Positions 29,335-38,298 of a stretch of 64,000 bases of DNA are shown here, piece after piece. Position 1 is the first letter of the stretch; the number at the start of each line of letters is the position of its first letter. The translations under genes were made by a program, and so were the position numbers. The notes beneath the pieces were generated by a model. The model saw only the letters and a program-made list of their open reading frames with translations, was not told the DNA's origin and made no database searches. Source of the stretch: Polyangiaceae bacterium (GTDB taxonomy: Bacteria > Myxococcota_A > Polyangia > Polyangiales > Polyangiaceae); NCBI GenBank assembly GCA_016715885.1, contig JADJXL010000028.1, positions 744,001-808,000 on the forward strand. The letters are read 5' to 3'.

Positions 29335-29350
29335 CTGACTCCTCAGTCAG
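29335..29350. promoter_or_regulatory. Second copy of the TetR-operator-like palindrome
   Basis: CTGACT-CCTC-AGTCAG, perfect 6-bp arms; shares TGACTNNTCAGTCAGT with the operator at 28183. It follows directly after the inverted-repeat element and lies 34 bp beyond the GATase gene's end, so it does not obviously control a neighbouring start. Confidence 0.4.
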
Positions 29351-29383
29351 TTGATGGTAGCGGAATTCAACGAGAGTGCACCT

Positions 29384-30121
29384 TTAGCGTCGGCGCACCA
29401 TGACGTGACGCACAAAGTTCAGCAGCGTGCGGCGACCATGCTCGCATTCTTCGATGGTCCGGTGAAGCTCGTCCACGACAAGACCTTCCGCTTCGAGCGT
29501 TTCCCAACGATGCTCGATATAGCCGCGCATGACGTCGGCATCGAGCTCGGGGTGAAATTGCACGCCATAACAAGTTTCAGTGAACCGAATCGTGTGATGA
29601 TCATCCAGATCATTTTTCGCAAGCACGGTGGCCCCTCGAGGCAGCCGGGCGACCGTATCCACGTGCGTGACGCTGGCTTTGAAAACTTCGGGAATTCCGT
29701 CGAAAATAGGATCGTGCTCGATTTTTTCGATGTGCCGCGTGCCAATCTCGCGTCCGCGCGGGTTTTTCCGCACCTCGCCACCAAGCGCCTGAGCAAGTAT
29801 TTGGTGGCCAAAACAAATGCCGAACGTGGGCACGCCCATCTGCACGACTTCACGCAGATAACCTTCGGTTCGCAACATCCAATCGATTCGATCCGGAACG
29901 TTCGCCGCCGATCCCGTAATGATGAACGCGGCCGCTTCACGGGGGTCCGGAGGCGCATCCGTGCGCGCGTCGAAGCTCGAATATCCGCCCGACCAGGCAT
30001 CCCCGATCGTCTCGGCGATCATATCGCTGAATTCGCCTCGACGCTCGCGCACCTTCGGCACGGGCTCGCCCGTCTTGACGATGAAAATTTTTTTGCTTTG
30101 TCCAATGCGCTCGTCAGCCAT
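29384..30121 (-). CDS. Class I glutamine amidotransferase (GMP-synthase-like GATase)
   Basis: About 245 residues, a single GATase1 domain. Nucleophile Cys in GVPTFGICFGHQILAQALGG, oxyanion region FIITGSAANV, and catalytic His-Glu in YGVQFHPELDADVMRGYIEH. Stand-alone GATases of this type are usually annotated as GMP-synthase-related or gamma-glutamyl hydrolases acting on small amino compounds; the exact substrate is unknown. The start at 30121 (MADERIGQSKKIF) is preferred over an upstream ATG. Divergent from the YkgJ gene with a 94-bp gap. Confidence 0.85.
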   Translation of the reverse strand: MADERIGQSKKIFIVKTGEPVPKVRERRGEFSDMIAETIGDAWSGGYSSFDARTDAPPDPREAAAFIITGSAANVPDRIDWMLRTEGYLREVVQMGVPTFGICFGHQILAQALGGEVRKNPRGREIGTRHIEKIEHDPIFDGIPEVFKASVTHVDTVARLPRGATVLAKNDLDDHHTIRFTETCYGVQFHPELDADVMRGYIEHRWETLEAEGLVVDELHRTIEECEHGRRTLLNFVRHVMVRRR

Positions 30122-30215
30122 CGGACGTGCAGCATAGCGCAACTGATCGCAAAGCGCTCATGCCTGCGCGCATGACCGCTTGACATGATGCGTTTCGGCA
30201 GGAATCCTTGCGCGC

Positions 30216-30884
30216 GTGCCTGCCGCCACCATCATTCGGCCCGTTTGGCGTCGTTTTCGTCCACGTTGGCTCGCGCGCGCAGCCGCTCACGTGCGAGCGG
30301 GCGGATGCGCCGCGATCGTCGACGAACACGACAACGTACGCGTGCTCCTGCCGGTCGACGCCAAGGGCAAACTTCCGGAATTGGCGCTCTGGGCGCTCTT
30401 GGCCATCGAACACAGGCGCACGACGCGTGCTCTCGACGGACCCGCAAAGGGACTCGCGACGACGCTCATCAAACCTCGCTTCGCCGGCTCGGTGCTGGAT
30501 TGGTGCGCTCGAGACGCCGTACACGAAGGCGCAACGCGTTCGTTCGAGCTCGATTGCATTGCATGCGGGGCGTGCTGTCACGACGCGAACGTGATCCTCG
30601 ACGAAGTGGACCTCGATCGTTTTCGCAAAGGGGGCCGAAAAGACCTGACGACGTCCAAGTACATCGTGCGACATCGGGACGGGCGAATATCGTTACGGTT
30701 CGCCAAACCCGGGCCATGTCAGCTTCAAGCGTCGGACAATCGATGCACGATTTACGAATTGAGGCCAGACAATTGCAAAAGGTTCGTCGCAGGAAGCGAA
30801 GCATGCCTCGCGGCGCGCGAAGATACGCTGCACCTTCGGGACGGCGCCCCATGGGACGATGACGTGGTTCCCTCGACAACATAA
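30216..30884 (+). CDS. YkgJ-family cysteine cluster protein
   Basis: 222 residues, GTG start. The C-terminal half has the zinc/iron-sulfur cluster signature CIACGACCHDANVIL, GPCQLQASDNRCTIYELRP, DNCKRFVAGSEAC, with Cys spacing typical for YkgJ (CxxCxxCC ... C ... C ... C). The N-terminal ~110 residues (RAGGCAAIVDEHDNVRVLLP onwards) are an Arg/Ala-rich region not known to me. The role is probably metal-cluster binding in the cytosol; no partner nearby suggests more. Confidence 0.82.
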   Translation: MPAATIIRPVWRRFRPRWLARAAAHVRAGGCAAIVDEHDNVRVLLPVDAKGKLPELALWALLAIEHRRTTRALDGPAKGLATTLIKPRFAGSVLDWCARDAVHEGATRSFELDCIACGACCHDANVILDEVDLDRFRKGGRKDLTTSKYIVRHRDGRISLRFAKPGPCQLQASDNRCTIYELRPDNCKRFVAGSEACLAAREDTLHLRDGAPWDDDVVPSTT

Positions 30885-31045
30885 TTTTATATTCTTGTTG
30901 CGGGATTGAAAGCGAGCACCGCCAAATTTTTGGCTCACCGCTTTGTCGTATGCCGCGTTTCATCTGTCCACGCGGTATTCAAATGAATTGAGAACCCACG
31001 CCGACCATGTTACGGCTGCAAACGAGATTCCCGAAAGGACAGAAC

Positions 31046-32164
31046 ATGGACGACGTTTTCGAGTCTTGCCCGGCAGTGCTTCTCGTGATGAAAGTCGACG
31101 GATCGGTCATCCGAGCGAACGGGGAGGCGATGCGCGTGTTGGGCGAGGGGTGTGGGGCGGGGCGGTCTTTGTTGGATGTCGTACATGTCGCCGATCGGGA
31201 TTCTTTCGCAACGCTCTTGCAAGGCACGCCGATTGACGATGAACCGGTGCGCACGACGGTGCGAATTCAATGCAATGGCGATGCCTATCGGACGTTTTCA
31301 TGGAGCGGTCGTCGCGCTGCCAATCGCGCTGAAATCCATGCGGCGCTGGTGCTTTCCGCAGAACCGGATTCGGCATCGGTGCCACCGCCGGAAGATCCGG
31401 GCCGCATTTTGAAGTTCATTCTCGACAAAACGGACGTCATCGTCACGGTTGCATATCCGGGCGGGCGAGTTTCCTTCAATGACGGCGTGACGCTCGAAAA
31501 AATGGGCCTCGGACGCAACTTCCTCGTTGGCGGTAACCTGTTCGAGGCGTATGGAGCGAACCCGACTATCGTCGAAAACCTGCACGCCGTTTTCCGTGGT
31601 GAGGATCGTGAATGGACGTCCAGCGCGCATAACGTTCATTGGGAAGCCTGGTTTACGCCCGTCAAGGATGCGGCTGGTAACGTGATGGCGATCATGGGTG
31701 TGACGATCGACAAGAGCGAGGAGAAGCGCACCATCGATGAAATGCAGACCAAAATCGAGCTCATCGAACGGCAGCAGCAGGTGATTCGGAATTTGGAGAC
31801 GCCCATCATCGAATTGTGGGACCGAGTCGTCACGTTGCCCATGGTCGGCGTGGTCGATAGCGGGCGCGCTGCGCGTGTGATGGATGATTTGCTCTCGGCC
31901 GTTTCGCGACTCAATGCCCGTTTCGCGATTCTCGATCTGACGGGCGTCGACACGGTGGATACCGCAACGGCGAGCCATCTCGTGAGTCTCGTGCAAGCCA
32001 TTCGCCTGCTCGGGGCCGAAGGGATCATTACGGGGATTAGGCCCACCGTCGCGCAAACCGTGGTGAGCCTGGGGCTCGATCTTTCGCGCATCGCGACGTG
32101 CTCGAATTTGCGCGAAGGGCTCAAGCTGTGCCTGCGGCGCATGAAGTCCGTCGAAGGTAACTGA
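31046..32164 (+). CDS. PAS-STAS regulator (RsbR-like)
   Basis: About 372 residues. Two PAS-like sensor regions (residues ~1-100, and ~130-240 with GRVSFNDGVTLEKMGLGR and WEAWFTPVKDAAGNVMAIMG), a linking coiled coil (MQTKIELIERQQQVIRNLET) and a C-terminal STAS domain: TPIIELWDRVVTLPMVGVVD, then ILDLTGVDTVDTATASHLVS. The Thr/Ser of the TGVDTVDTATA segment matches the phospho-acceptor area in RsbR/SpoIIAA. Likely a stressosome-like input protein. The start at 31046 has AAAGGAC upstream; an in-frame ATG 13 codons earlier is less likely. Confidence 0.85.
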   Translation: MDDVFESCPAVLLVMKVDGSVIRANGEAMRVLGEGCGAGRSLLDVVHVADRDSFATLLQGTPIDDEPVRTTVRIQCNGDAYRTFSWSGRRAANRAEIHAALVLSAEPDSASVPPPEDPGRILKFILDKTDVIVTVAYPGGRVSFNDGVTLEKMGLGRNFLVGGNLFEAYGANPTIVENLHAVFRGEDREWTSSAHNVHWEAWFTPVKDAAGNVMAIMGVTIDKSEEKRTIDEMQTKIELIERQQQVIRNLETPIIELWDRVVTLPMVGVVDSGRAARVMDDLLSAVSRLNARFAILDLTGVDTVDTATASHLVSLVQAIRLLGAEGIITGIRPTVAQTVVSLGLDLSRIATCSNLREGLKLCLRRMKSVEGN

Positions 32165-32177
32165 TTTTAAAAGCAAA

Positions 32178-32201
32178 GGAGAGCCCCTCGCGGAGCTCTC
32201 C
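32178..32201. terminator. Hairpin between convergent genes
   Basis: GGAGAGC / GCTCTCC with a 10-nt loop, just after the PAS-STAS stop and before the minus-strand membrane protein's stop. An A-rich stretch with TTTTAAAA lies before the stem, so it can serve the minus-strand gene as an intrinsic terminator. Confidence 0.55.
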
Positions 32202-32216
32202 CTCATGAACCTGCCG

Positions 32217-33557
32217 TCAAACCGCTTCCGCGCTTCGATACGGATGCGAATCGTCGATGTGCGGCGCCGTCTTTCGCGCCGGAATCAAACCCGCAGCGCG
32301 GGTCGCCACCAAAGTGCCAATCGACATGAACATCAGCACGACCTTCGCGATGTCATCGACGACGGGGATCATCATCGTGAGCGCAAAGAGGCCGCACCCA
32401 AGCGCCAAGTGCGCATATTCATTTTTTGTTTTATGACCAATGAGCGCTCGGCCCATGACTTCGAGCACCGATGTCATGGCGGCGAACGTCGCGAATATCG
32501 CCAGAAGAAGTAAAATCGCGGCAAACGGAATGCCAATCAGCGTGACGCAGAGCGCCGCGAGCACCACGATGCCTCCAACGAGCCCCGCAATTCCCAGGGC
32601 AAACGTCCGCATCGGTCGCGCCGCAAATTCCACTTTGAGCGCCTCCGAGCGCCTCGTGAAAAGCGCAATCAAAACGGCTCCCAGCGCAAAAAGAAACGCT
32701 CCCGCCGTCGTGCATTCACCCATTTCTCGCACCATGCGCGCCCCGAGCGCTCCTTCGTCGTCATTCCCCTCGATGCGCGTCGACACGGCGCCCGTCACCT
32801 GCGCCCCCTCCTCACGCTCGAACCGACCGCCCACGATTTGCGTATCTCCATCGAGGCGTGCACCCGTTTTGACGAGCACCGATCCCCCCATGACCTCGAT
32901 ATCGCCCATCACCCGCGAACCCGGCGCAAGCTCGACCTTGCCACCCACGAGCTCCACATCGCCGGTGACCGTCCCTTTGATGACGAGCGATCCGCCCACC
33001 AATTGGACGTTCCGGACAACTTCGTCCTTGTCGATGACGAGGTTTTGACCAACCACTTCGCGATCGTTGCCCTCGCCTTTTTGAATATTTTTGCCGTCGT
33101 CCGCATTCACGTCGACCGTGACCTTGACGCCGGGCACGACCGGCGCGACGACGGGCGGAGGAGGCACTTCGGGAACGGGCGGAACGGCTGCAACAGGCGG
33201 CACCGGAGGCAATGCTTTGGCGCCCGCATTCTGCGATATCGAAATCAGCGTTCCGTCACGTTGCGCCGTCCATTCACCGTCGGCGAGAATCAATGCCAAA
33301 ACCTTGTCCGCCGGCTGATCCTTGACGTGAAGCTCGGCAATTTCATCGCCCGTGCCGCGCACGACGACGCTCCAACCCGCTTCGTCTGCCAATCGCTTGA
33401 TGGCATTTGCTTGCGACGTGTGATCGATGTTCAACGTGATCTTTTTGTCTTCCGCAGGCCATTCTCCCTTTTTCTCGACGGATGCACCTGCCGGCGCCGT
33501 CATGGCCAAAACCGCGAAAAGACCCAATAGCCCCGCCAAACCTCGTCGATTGAACAT
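32217..33557 (-). CDS. STN-domain / polymer-forming (bactofilin-like) multi-pass membrane protein
   Basis: About 446 residues. Signal peptide, then an STN-like (secretin/TonB short N-terminal) domain: KITLNIDHTSQANAIKRLAD, then DQPADKVLALILADGEW. A Pro/Val-rich linker leads to beta-solenoid repeats of the polymer-forming/bactofilin type (QLVGGSLVIKGTVTGDVELV, GGKVELAPGSRVMGDIEVMG, DGDTQIVGGRF). The C-terminal ~170 residues form four membrane helices. Last gene of the kinase/ECF operon; its start lies 1 bp past the anti-sigma stop. Probably an envelope protein whose adhesin-like repeats face the periplasm; a combination I do not recall as a named family. Confidence 0.78.
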   Translation of the reverse strand: MFNRRGLAGLLGLFAVLAMTAPAGASVEKKGEWPAEDKKITLNIDHTSQANAIKRLADEAGWSVVVRGTGDEIAELHVKDQPADKVLALILADGEWTAQRDGTLISISQNAGAKALPPVPPVAAVPPVPEVPPPPVVAPVVPGVKVTVDVNADDGKNIQKGEGNDREVVGQNLVIDKDEVVRNVQLVGGSLVIKGTVTGDVELVGGKVELAPGSRVMGDIEVMGGSVLVKTGARLDGDTQIVGGRFEREEGAQVTGAVSTRIEGNDDEGALGARMVREMGECTTAGAFLFALGAVLIALFTRRSEALKVEFAARPMRTFALGIAGLVGGIVVLAALCVTLIGIPFAAILLLLAIFATFAAMTSVLEVMGRALIGHKTKNEYAHLALGCGLFALTMMIPVVDDIAKVVLMFMSIGTLVATRAAGLIPARKTAPHIDDSHPYRSAEAV

Positions 33558-33558
33558 G

Positions 33559-34131
33559 TCACACGCTTCCTTCCTCTGCCAAGCCATCAACGGACCCCGG
33601 ACGCGCGATGCGCGATACCACGAGGCCCAAAACCAGCAAAACCATCGCCGACGCCCAGACGAGCGCCGTAAATGAATCGCTCTTCGCCACCAGCACCGCG
33701 CCGCGCGAGAGCATCAAAATGGAACGCGCGAAAGTTTCCGTGATTTCTGCAATGCGCATATGGCCCCCAGCGAGTATTGCCGGTATTGCGCCCATTGCAG
33801 CGAGAACGAGCGAGCCGAATACGGCACGCTTGGGCAAATTCGTAAGGCCCCCGTGAACCGCCACTTTGATCGCTCGCGGTTTTTGCGCAACCGAAACATG
33901 CGCCGACGGCTCGAGACCCGTCAAAAGCTCACCCGCGTGCATCGACAACAGCGCTTCGGCTCCGAATCGCGTATTGCAATGATCACAGTGTTCGAGATGA
34001 GAAAGAGCTTCGAGAGGGACGATGCCTTGTTCCCCGTCAGCCACTGTCGAAAGCACGATGTCCGAAAGGTGTCCATCCTGCTGCCATACGAGATCCGACG
34101 GGAGTTTGTCCAAGTCATCCATCGTCGCCAC
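33559..34131 (-). CDS. Anti-sigma factor-like membrane protein
   Basis: 190 residues. N-terminal cytosolic part has a zinc-finger-like HLEHCDHCNTRFG, a variant of the HxxxCxxC anti-sigma (ZAS) motif; two hydrophobic segments follow (VLAAMGAIPAILAGG and ALVWASAMVLLVLGLVVS). It sits 26 bp downstream of the ECF sigma gene on the same strand, the standard sigma/anti-sigma arrangement, and its stop nearly touches the next gene's start. It should hold the sigma factor at the membrane until a signal arrives. Confidence 0.82.
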   Translation of the reverse strand: MATMDDLDKLPSDLVWQQDGHLSDIVLSTVADGEQGIVPLEALSHLEHCDHCNTRFGAEALLSMHAGELLTGLEPSAHVSVAQKPRAIKVAVHGGLTNLPKRAVFGSLVLAAMGAIPAILAGGHMRIAEITETFARSILMLSRGAVLVAKSDSFTALVWASAMVLLVLGLVVSRIARPGSVDGLAEEGSV

Positions 34132-34157
34132 CCGAAGCTCCTTTCAATCGACCAACA

Positions 34158-34745
34158 TCATTCGCCAACCGATTCCGCAAGCAATCTTCGGCCGCGCGCG
34201 AGCCACGTCGCGACGGTCCCGAGCGGGACGCCGAGTTGCTTTGCAATGTCGTGATATCCCACGCCATCGACGTGAAACATCACGAGCGCCCGGCGTTGAT
34301 CCGCAGGGAACGAAAGGAGCGCCCGTTCGAGCCGCACCGCTCGCTCAGCACTCGCCGTCCGCTCCTCGGGACCCGGCGTCGGGTCGGGAACCCAATCAAG
34401 CCACACCGGAGCAGATTCCTCTGCAGGTGTAGGCGCTTGCGCTTCGTATCGCCGCGCACGCTTGCGACCTCGGAGGGCATCGAGCGCCACGTGACGCGCA
34501 ATACCAATGACCCAAGGCCGAAGAGGCTCACCGTCGCGAAGACGGCTTCGTCCTACAAGCGCACGCGAAAGCGCTTCATGCGTGCAATCCTCAACGTCGG
34601 GATGATCCCGGCGTTCACCAAGGACACACGCCACCACCGCCGCGACAACCTGTCGCAACGCCGCTGTTTCCTCCGGCGAGATCGACGCCGCTTGGGGCGC
34701 GTCCTTCGGACCGGGGACGTTGGGAATCATGGGCGTGAACTGCAT
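34158..34745 (-). CDS. ECF-family RNA polymerase sigma factor
   Basis: About 195 residues. Region 2: VEDCTHEALSRALVG and PLRPWVIGIARHVALDALRG (2.4-like). Region 4: LERALLSFPADQRRALVMFH and VGYHDIAKQLGVPLGTVATW, then LARGRRLLAE, the typical helix-turn-helix with GTVxxWLxRGR. The start at 34745 (MQFTPMIPNVP) is preferred; 51 upstream codons in frame are Arg-rich and lack coding character. The gene follows the kinase-FGE gene by 82 bp and precedes its anti-sigma, implying that kinase input and sigma release belong to one pathway. Confidence 0.9.
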   Translation of the reverse strand: MQFTPMIPNVPGPKDAPQAASISPEETAALRQVVAAVVACVLGERRDHPDVEDCTHEALSRALVGRSRLRDGEPLRPWVIGIARHVALDALRGRKRARRYEAQAPTPAEESAPVWLDWVPDPTPGPEERTASAERAVRLERALLSFPADQRRALVMFHVDGVGYHDIAKQLGVPLGTVATWLARGRRLLAESVGE

Positions 34746-34827
34746 CCTCGCCGCCCAGTTCGACCGGAGGGAGGGAAAAATTTCAAGGGGTGGAGTTTTA
34801 TTTTGGATGTGCGGCAACGAACAGCGT

Positions 34828-37257
34828 TTACTGCGTCGGCACGGGCGGCGCCGTCGGCGGTTCTTCCGGCGGCCCGTCCATCGCGCATCGGAAGCCAATC
34901 GTCACGTGCGCCGTCGTGGGCATGACGCCCATGCGGAACGTCGCTCGCACGTGAGACGCTGCATCCAAGAAGCTACCCCCGCGCACGACGCGCATGGTCG
35001 CCCCCGGTGAGCCTTTTGGATCCGCCCCGCCCGGCGGAGCTTCGGCAAAACCATCCGCGGTCCATTCGGCGACGTTGCCGCCCATGTCGTAAAGCCCGTC
35101 AGGCGTGCGGTCCTTGGGGCGCATTTGGATCGAACACGTGGTCACGCCTTCGCTTGCATCCAAACACGTCCCATTGCGACCGTAGCATGAGCGATTGCAT
35201 ACCGGTGCTTCGCCGCCCCACGGAAAACGCCGCCCGGCTTCTCCGCGCGCTGCATATTCCCACTCGGCTTCCGTCGGCAATCGGCGACCGCGAAAACGGC
35301 AATAAGCTTCGGCTGCCGCAGCCGTGACGCAATTCATGGGATGATCCCCGGCGCCGCGAAGATCATTGCACTTGGGCGTCCACGCATTGGCATACTCGAG
35401 CAGATTGATGGGACCGTCATCATCCGGTCCAGCGTCGCTCGTCGCAGCGGCAGCAGCCATGATCCCTTTGATGAGCGATTCACTTTCGGCGGGCAATACG
35501 ACCGACTTCGATTCCGGACACGTCGTGCACAATCGATATTGATCCACCGTGACTTCCGTCGGATCGATGAAAAACGCGCGCGTCACCGTCACGTCCCGCG
35601 CGTTCGCTCCTTCGCCGAGCTTTGCCTTGCCCGGTGGAATCAGCTTCATGTCGGGAGGCGGAACGAATGGAGGCGCCGCCGATGCCGACGCCACAGCGCT
35701 CGCGCTCGGCATTGCACTGGCGCTCGCAATCGGCTCGGACACGACATTACTACTCGGTAACGTTTTGGTTTTTCCGGACGGTACGACATTCGTGACGGGT
35801 TTCGACACGGGTTTGTCGGGAGATCCCATTGTAAACAGCGTGTACCCGAGCGCTCCGCCACCAATCAGAAGCGCCCCGACGAGCCACGGCCAAATGGGTT
35901 TGTCATTCTTCCCCATGGTCGTCGTATCGAGACCCGGCTCTTTCTCGGATGGAGCCCCCGTCCCTGCAGCCTTCAACGTATTCTTCAATTCGGGAAGAGG
36001 CGCGGGCTTCTTCGACGACGACGGCCTTTGCACGCGTTCACCGAGCGGCGTTTCCGCCATCGGATCGGCGTCGCGCATCGGCAGCGTGCCGTTCTTGGGC
36101 TTTTGCTCGAGCAGCCGCGTCGGCACGGCTTCCGTTGCATCGAGCTCTCCGGCGCCCGTCCCAATGCTCACCTTGCCACCAACTTCGGTCGCGACGCCAA
36201 GGTTTTTCTTTTCAGCAAATTCCGCGGTGTTCAGCAAGCTGTCCGCATGTGGATCCGCCGCCACGGGCGTCGCGCCGGGCGCCGCTACCCCCGGAGAAGA
36301 CGCGCGTGCTCCGCGACTTTCCGCGACGGCCGCGACGAGCGCATCCCAGAACGAGCCACAATCGGGATACCTGTGCTTCGGTTCCACCGCGAGCGCCTTC
36401 GACAAGACTCGCTCGACAGGATCCGGCACGTTCGCTCCACGAGCTCGCGCGGTCGGCCTGAGCATCGGATCGGCCGCCATCACGTAAAGCTCGGTAGGGT
36501 CGTCTCCTTCGAGCGCCTTGCGACCGCTGACGAGCTCGACGAACACGAGCGCCAACGCGAACACGTCGGTCCACGGGCCCGATGCACCTCGCTGCTTGTT
36601 GAACTGTTCGGGCGCTCCATACCGCGGCGTGAACGCCGTTGGAGCTTGCCGCGTCGCAGCGAGCGCTTCGGTGAAGCTCGCGTGTTCGGTCAGCACCTTG
36701 GCGATGCCGAAATCGAGCACTTTCACCGTTTTCTTGCCGCCGACGTTGGTCACGAACAAGTTCGCCGGCTTGACGTCTCGATGGGCGATCTTCTGCGAAT
36801 GCGCCACGGCGAGCGCACGCGCGGCCGGTTCGAGCAGTGCGACGGCCTCGGCGACATCCATGCCTGCATCGGGCTTCTGGCTGCGCCCCTTGAGCAGCTC
36901 GCCGAGCGTCTCGCCTTCGAGCCATTCGAGCACCAAGTAGGGGACCCACGAGCCGTTTGGCGTGACGAACGCGCCCACGTCGAGCGCCTGGACGATGCCG
37001 GACGTGACGCGGGACAAGCGATGAAGCAGGCGCCCTTCTTCGCGGAGCTGTTCGAGGAACTGAGCGCGGTTTTTTTCACTGAGCTCCGCGGGCAACTTCA
37101 AGCACTTGATCGCGATGCTCTCGCCGAACCCCGTGTGCTCGCCGCGGTACACGACGCCGAAGCCGCCATCGCCAATGACCTGCACGATGCGGTATTTGCC
37201 TTCGATGGTCGTCCCGGACAGACCAAATGGATCCCGATTGTTCTGAGGTTCGGACAT
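34828..37257 (-). CDS. Ser/Thr protein kinase fused to a formylglycine-generating-enzyme (SUMF1) domain
   Basis: 809 residues. Kinase domain ~20-315: IGDGGFGVVYRGEH (Gly loop), AIKCLKL (Lys), HRDVKPANLF (catalytic loop), VLDFGIAKV (DFG) and YGAPEQF. A Pro/Ala-rich linker and one membrane helix (WPWLVGALLIGGGALGYTLF) follow; then another linker and the extracytoplasmic FGE-sulfatase domain: PTEVTVDQYRLC, HPMNCVTAAAAEAYCRFRGR, LPTEAEWEYAARG, YDMGGNVAEWTADG, VRGGSFLDAASHVRATFR, IGFRC. Many SUMF1-like domains act as binding modules rather than enzymes. First gene of the sigma/anti-sigma operon. Confidence 0.92.
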   Translation of the reverse strand: MSEPQNNRDPFGLSGTTIEGKYRIVQVIGDGGFGVVYRGEHTGFGESIAIKCLKLPAELSEKNRAQFLEQLREEGRLLHRLSRVTSGIVQALDVGAFVTPNGSWVPYLVLEWLEGETLGELLKGRSQKPDAGMDVAEAVALLEPAARALAVAHSQKIAHRDVKPANLFVTNVGGKKTVKVLDFGIAKVLTEHASFTEALAATRQAPTAFTPRYGAPEQFNKQRGASGPWTDVFALALVFVELVSGRKALEGDDPTELYVMAADPMLRPTARARGANVPDPVERVLSKALAVEPKHRYPDCGSFWDALVAAVAESRGARASSPGVAAPGATPVAADPHADSLLNTAEFAEKKNLGVATEVGGKVSIGTGAGELDATEAVPTRLLEQKPKNGTLPMRDADPMAETPLGERVQRPSSSKKPAPLPELKNTLKAAGTGAPSEKEPGLDTTTMGKNDKPIWPWLVGALLIGGGALGYTLFTMGSPDKPVSKPVTNVVPSGKTKTLPSSNVVSEPIASASAMPSASAVASASAAPPFVPPPDMKLIPPGKAKLGEGANARDVTVTRAFFIDPTEVTVDQYRLCTTCPESKSVVLPAESESLIKGIMAAAAATSDAGPDDDGPINLLEYANAWTPKCNDLRGAGDHPMNCVTAAAAEAYCRFRGRRLPTEAEWEYAARGEAGRRFPWGGEAPVCNRSCYGRNGTCLDASEGVTTCSIQMRPKDRTPDGLYDMGGNVAEWTADGFAEAPPGGADPKGSPGATMRVVRGGSFLDAASHVRATFRMGVMPTTAHVTIGFRCAMDGPPEEPPTAPPVPTQ

Positions 37258-37511
37258 GGCGGCGCGACACCTCTAGCGCACCCGAGGTCGCGCGTCACTG
37301 TCCAGGTTTCGGGTTTCTGGAGATGGCTGGAGGGACCGGAGGTTGCGCATCGTCACGGAGTGCCAGGCCAAGCATTTCGTCGAGCGAGACTGCCACGTGT
37401 ACGTCAGTGGCGTTGAGCCCAAAGGTTGACAGCGCACATGAAACGCTCGAGTTACGCAACTTTTTTCCAACGAGCAAAACATGAAGATCGCTAGTGTATC
37501 AAACGTGCGGC

Positions 37512-37922
37512 TCATTCGAACGGATTCAGCAATGAAACACCAGTGCGCACGACATCCTTCGTGTTGCGCGTGACCAGCGTGAGACCCTGGACCTTCGCCG
37601 TCGCAGCAAGCAATCCGTCAATGACTGGGAGCGGGTCGGGCACCGTCATGTGTCCCCACGCTTCCGCTATCTCGCGCGACACCGGCAATATTCGAGCGCC
37701 GTAACCTTTCTCGATTTGCGATAGCCACGTTTCCAGCGCTGCAGCCCCAGCGGTATCGCGGCGACGCAACCTCTCGATGCCAGCACGCACTTCGCCAATG
37801 ACGAGAACGGAAAGGTACAAGTCCGACGAACGAACCGACTTCATCCAAGCCTGGACCTGCGGATTGCCTCGCTCGCGCTTTCGTACTTCAGCAAGAACGT
37901 TCGTATCGATCAAGTATCCCAC
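37512..37922 (-). CDS. PIN-domain (VapC-like) toxin
   Basis: 136 residues, full-length PIN RNase fold. Acidic active-site residues are visible: Asp in YLIDTNVLAEV, Glu in LVIGEVRAGIERL, Asp in PLPVIDGLLAATAKV, and the terminal NTKD. Related toxins cut tRNA or rRNA. It is overlapped by the upstream antitoxin gene by 13 bp, the usual coupling in type II toxin-antitoxin operons. Confidence 0.88.
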   Translation of the reverse strand: MGYLIDTNVLAEVRKRERGNPQVQAWMKSVRSSDLYLSVLVIGEVRAGIERLRRRDTAGAAALETWLSQIEKGYGARILPVSREIAEAWGHMTVPDPLPVIDGLLAATAKVQGLTLVTRNTKDVVRTGVSLLNPFE

Positions 37923-38173
37923 GATCCCTCCGACCGACCCAAATCCACCGCTCGCTCGAAATCGACATCGTCACCGACATCAGGCATCGACATCAGCAAC
38001 GCTTTGAATGACTCGTCGCGTGCGTCGGATGCTGTAATCGCCTTGGCTTGTTCTGCCGAGATTTCTCCCCGCACCAACCAATACATTGCGCCAGCTCGAA
38101 GCAGTTCGCGAGCGATCTCGTCGAGCGGCTTAGCAGGAACGAGGTCATCAGGTAAATCCAGAGTTAGATGCAT
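37910..38173 (-). CDS. Antitoxin partner of the PIN toxin
   Basis: About 87 residues starting MHLTLDLPDDL. Content is acidic (DVGDDVDFERAVDLGRSEG), and LLRAGAMYWLVRGEISAEQA resembles the helical DNA-binding part of UPF0175/VapB-like antitoxins. It directly precedes and overlaps the toxin gene, so role assignment rests mainly on position. The start at 38173 follows a good GGAGG. Confidence 0.75.
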   Translation of the reverse strand: MHLTLDLPDDLVPAKPLDEIARELLRAGAMYWLVRGEISAEQAKAITASDARDESFKALLMSMPDVGDDVDFERAVDLGRSEGSWDT

Positions 38174-38298
38174 CGGAGAACCTCCTTGACTGCACCAGTA
38201 TTGCACCACTCGATGGTTTTGTCAGCCTTTGCCATCACACCTCCGCCACACCAGCGCCTTTGGCCAAAAATCGCCGCGTATCTCGCGCAATCGCCAAC

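Noticed and set aside
36028..37416. 462-codon plus-strand ORF opposite the kinase-FGE gene
   Set aside because: Shadow of the kinase domain; Arg/His-rich without motifs.
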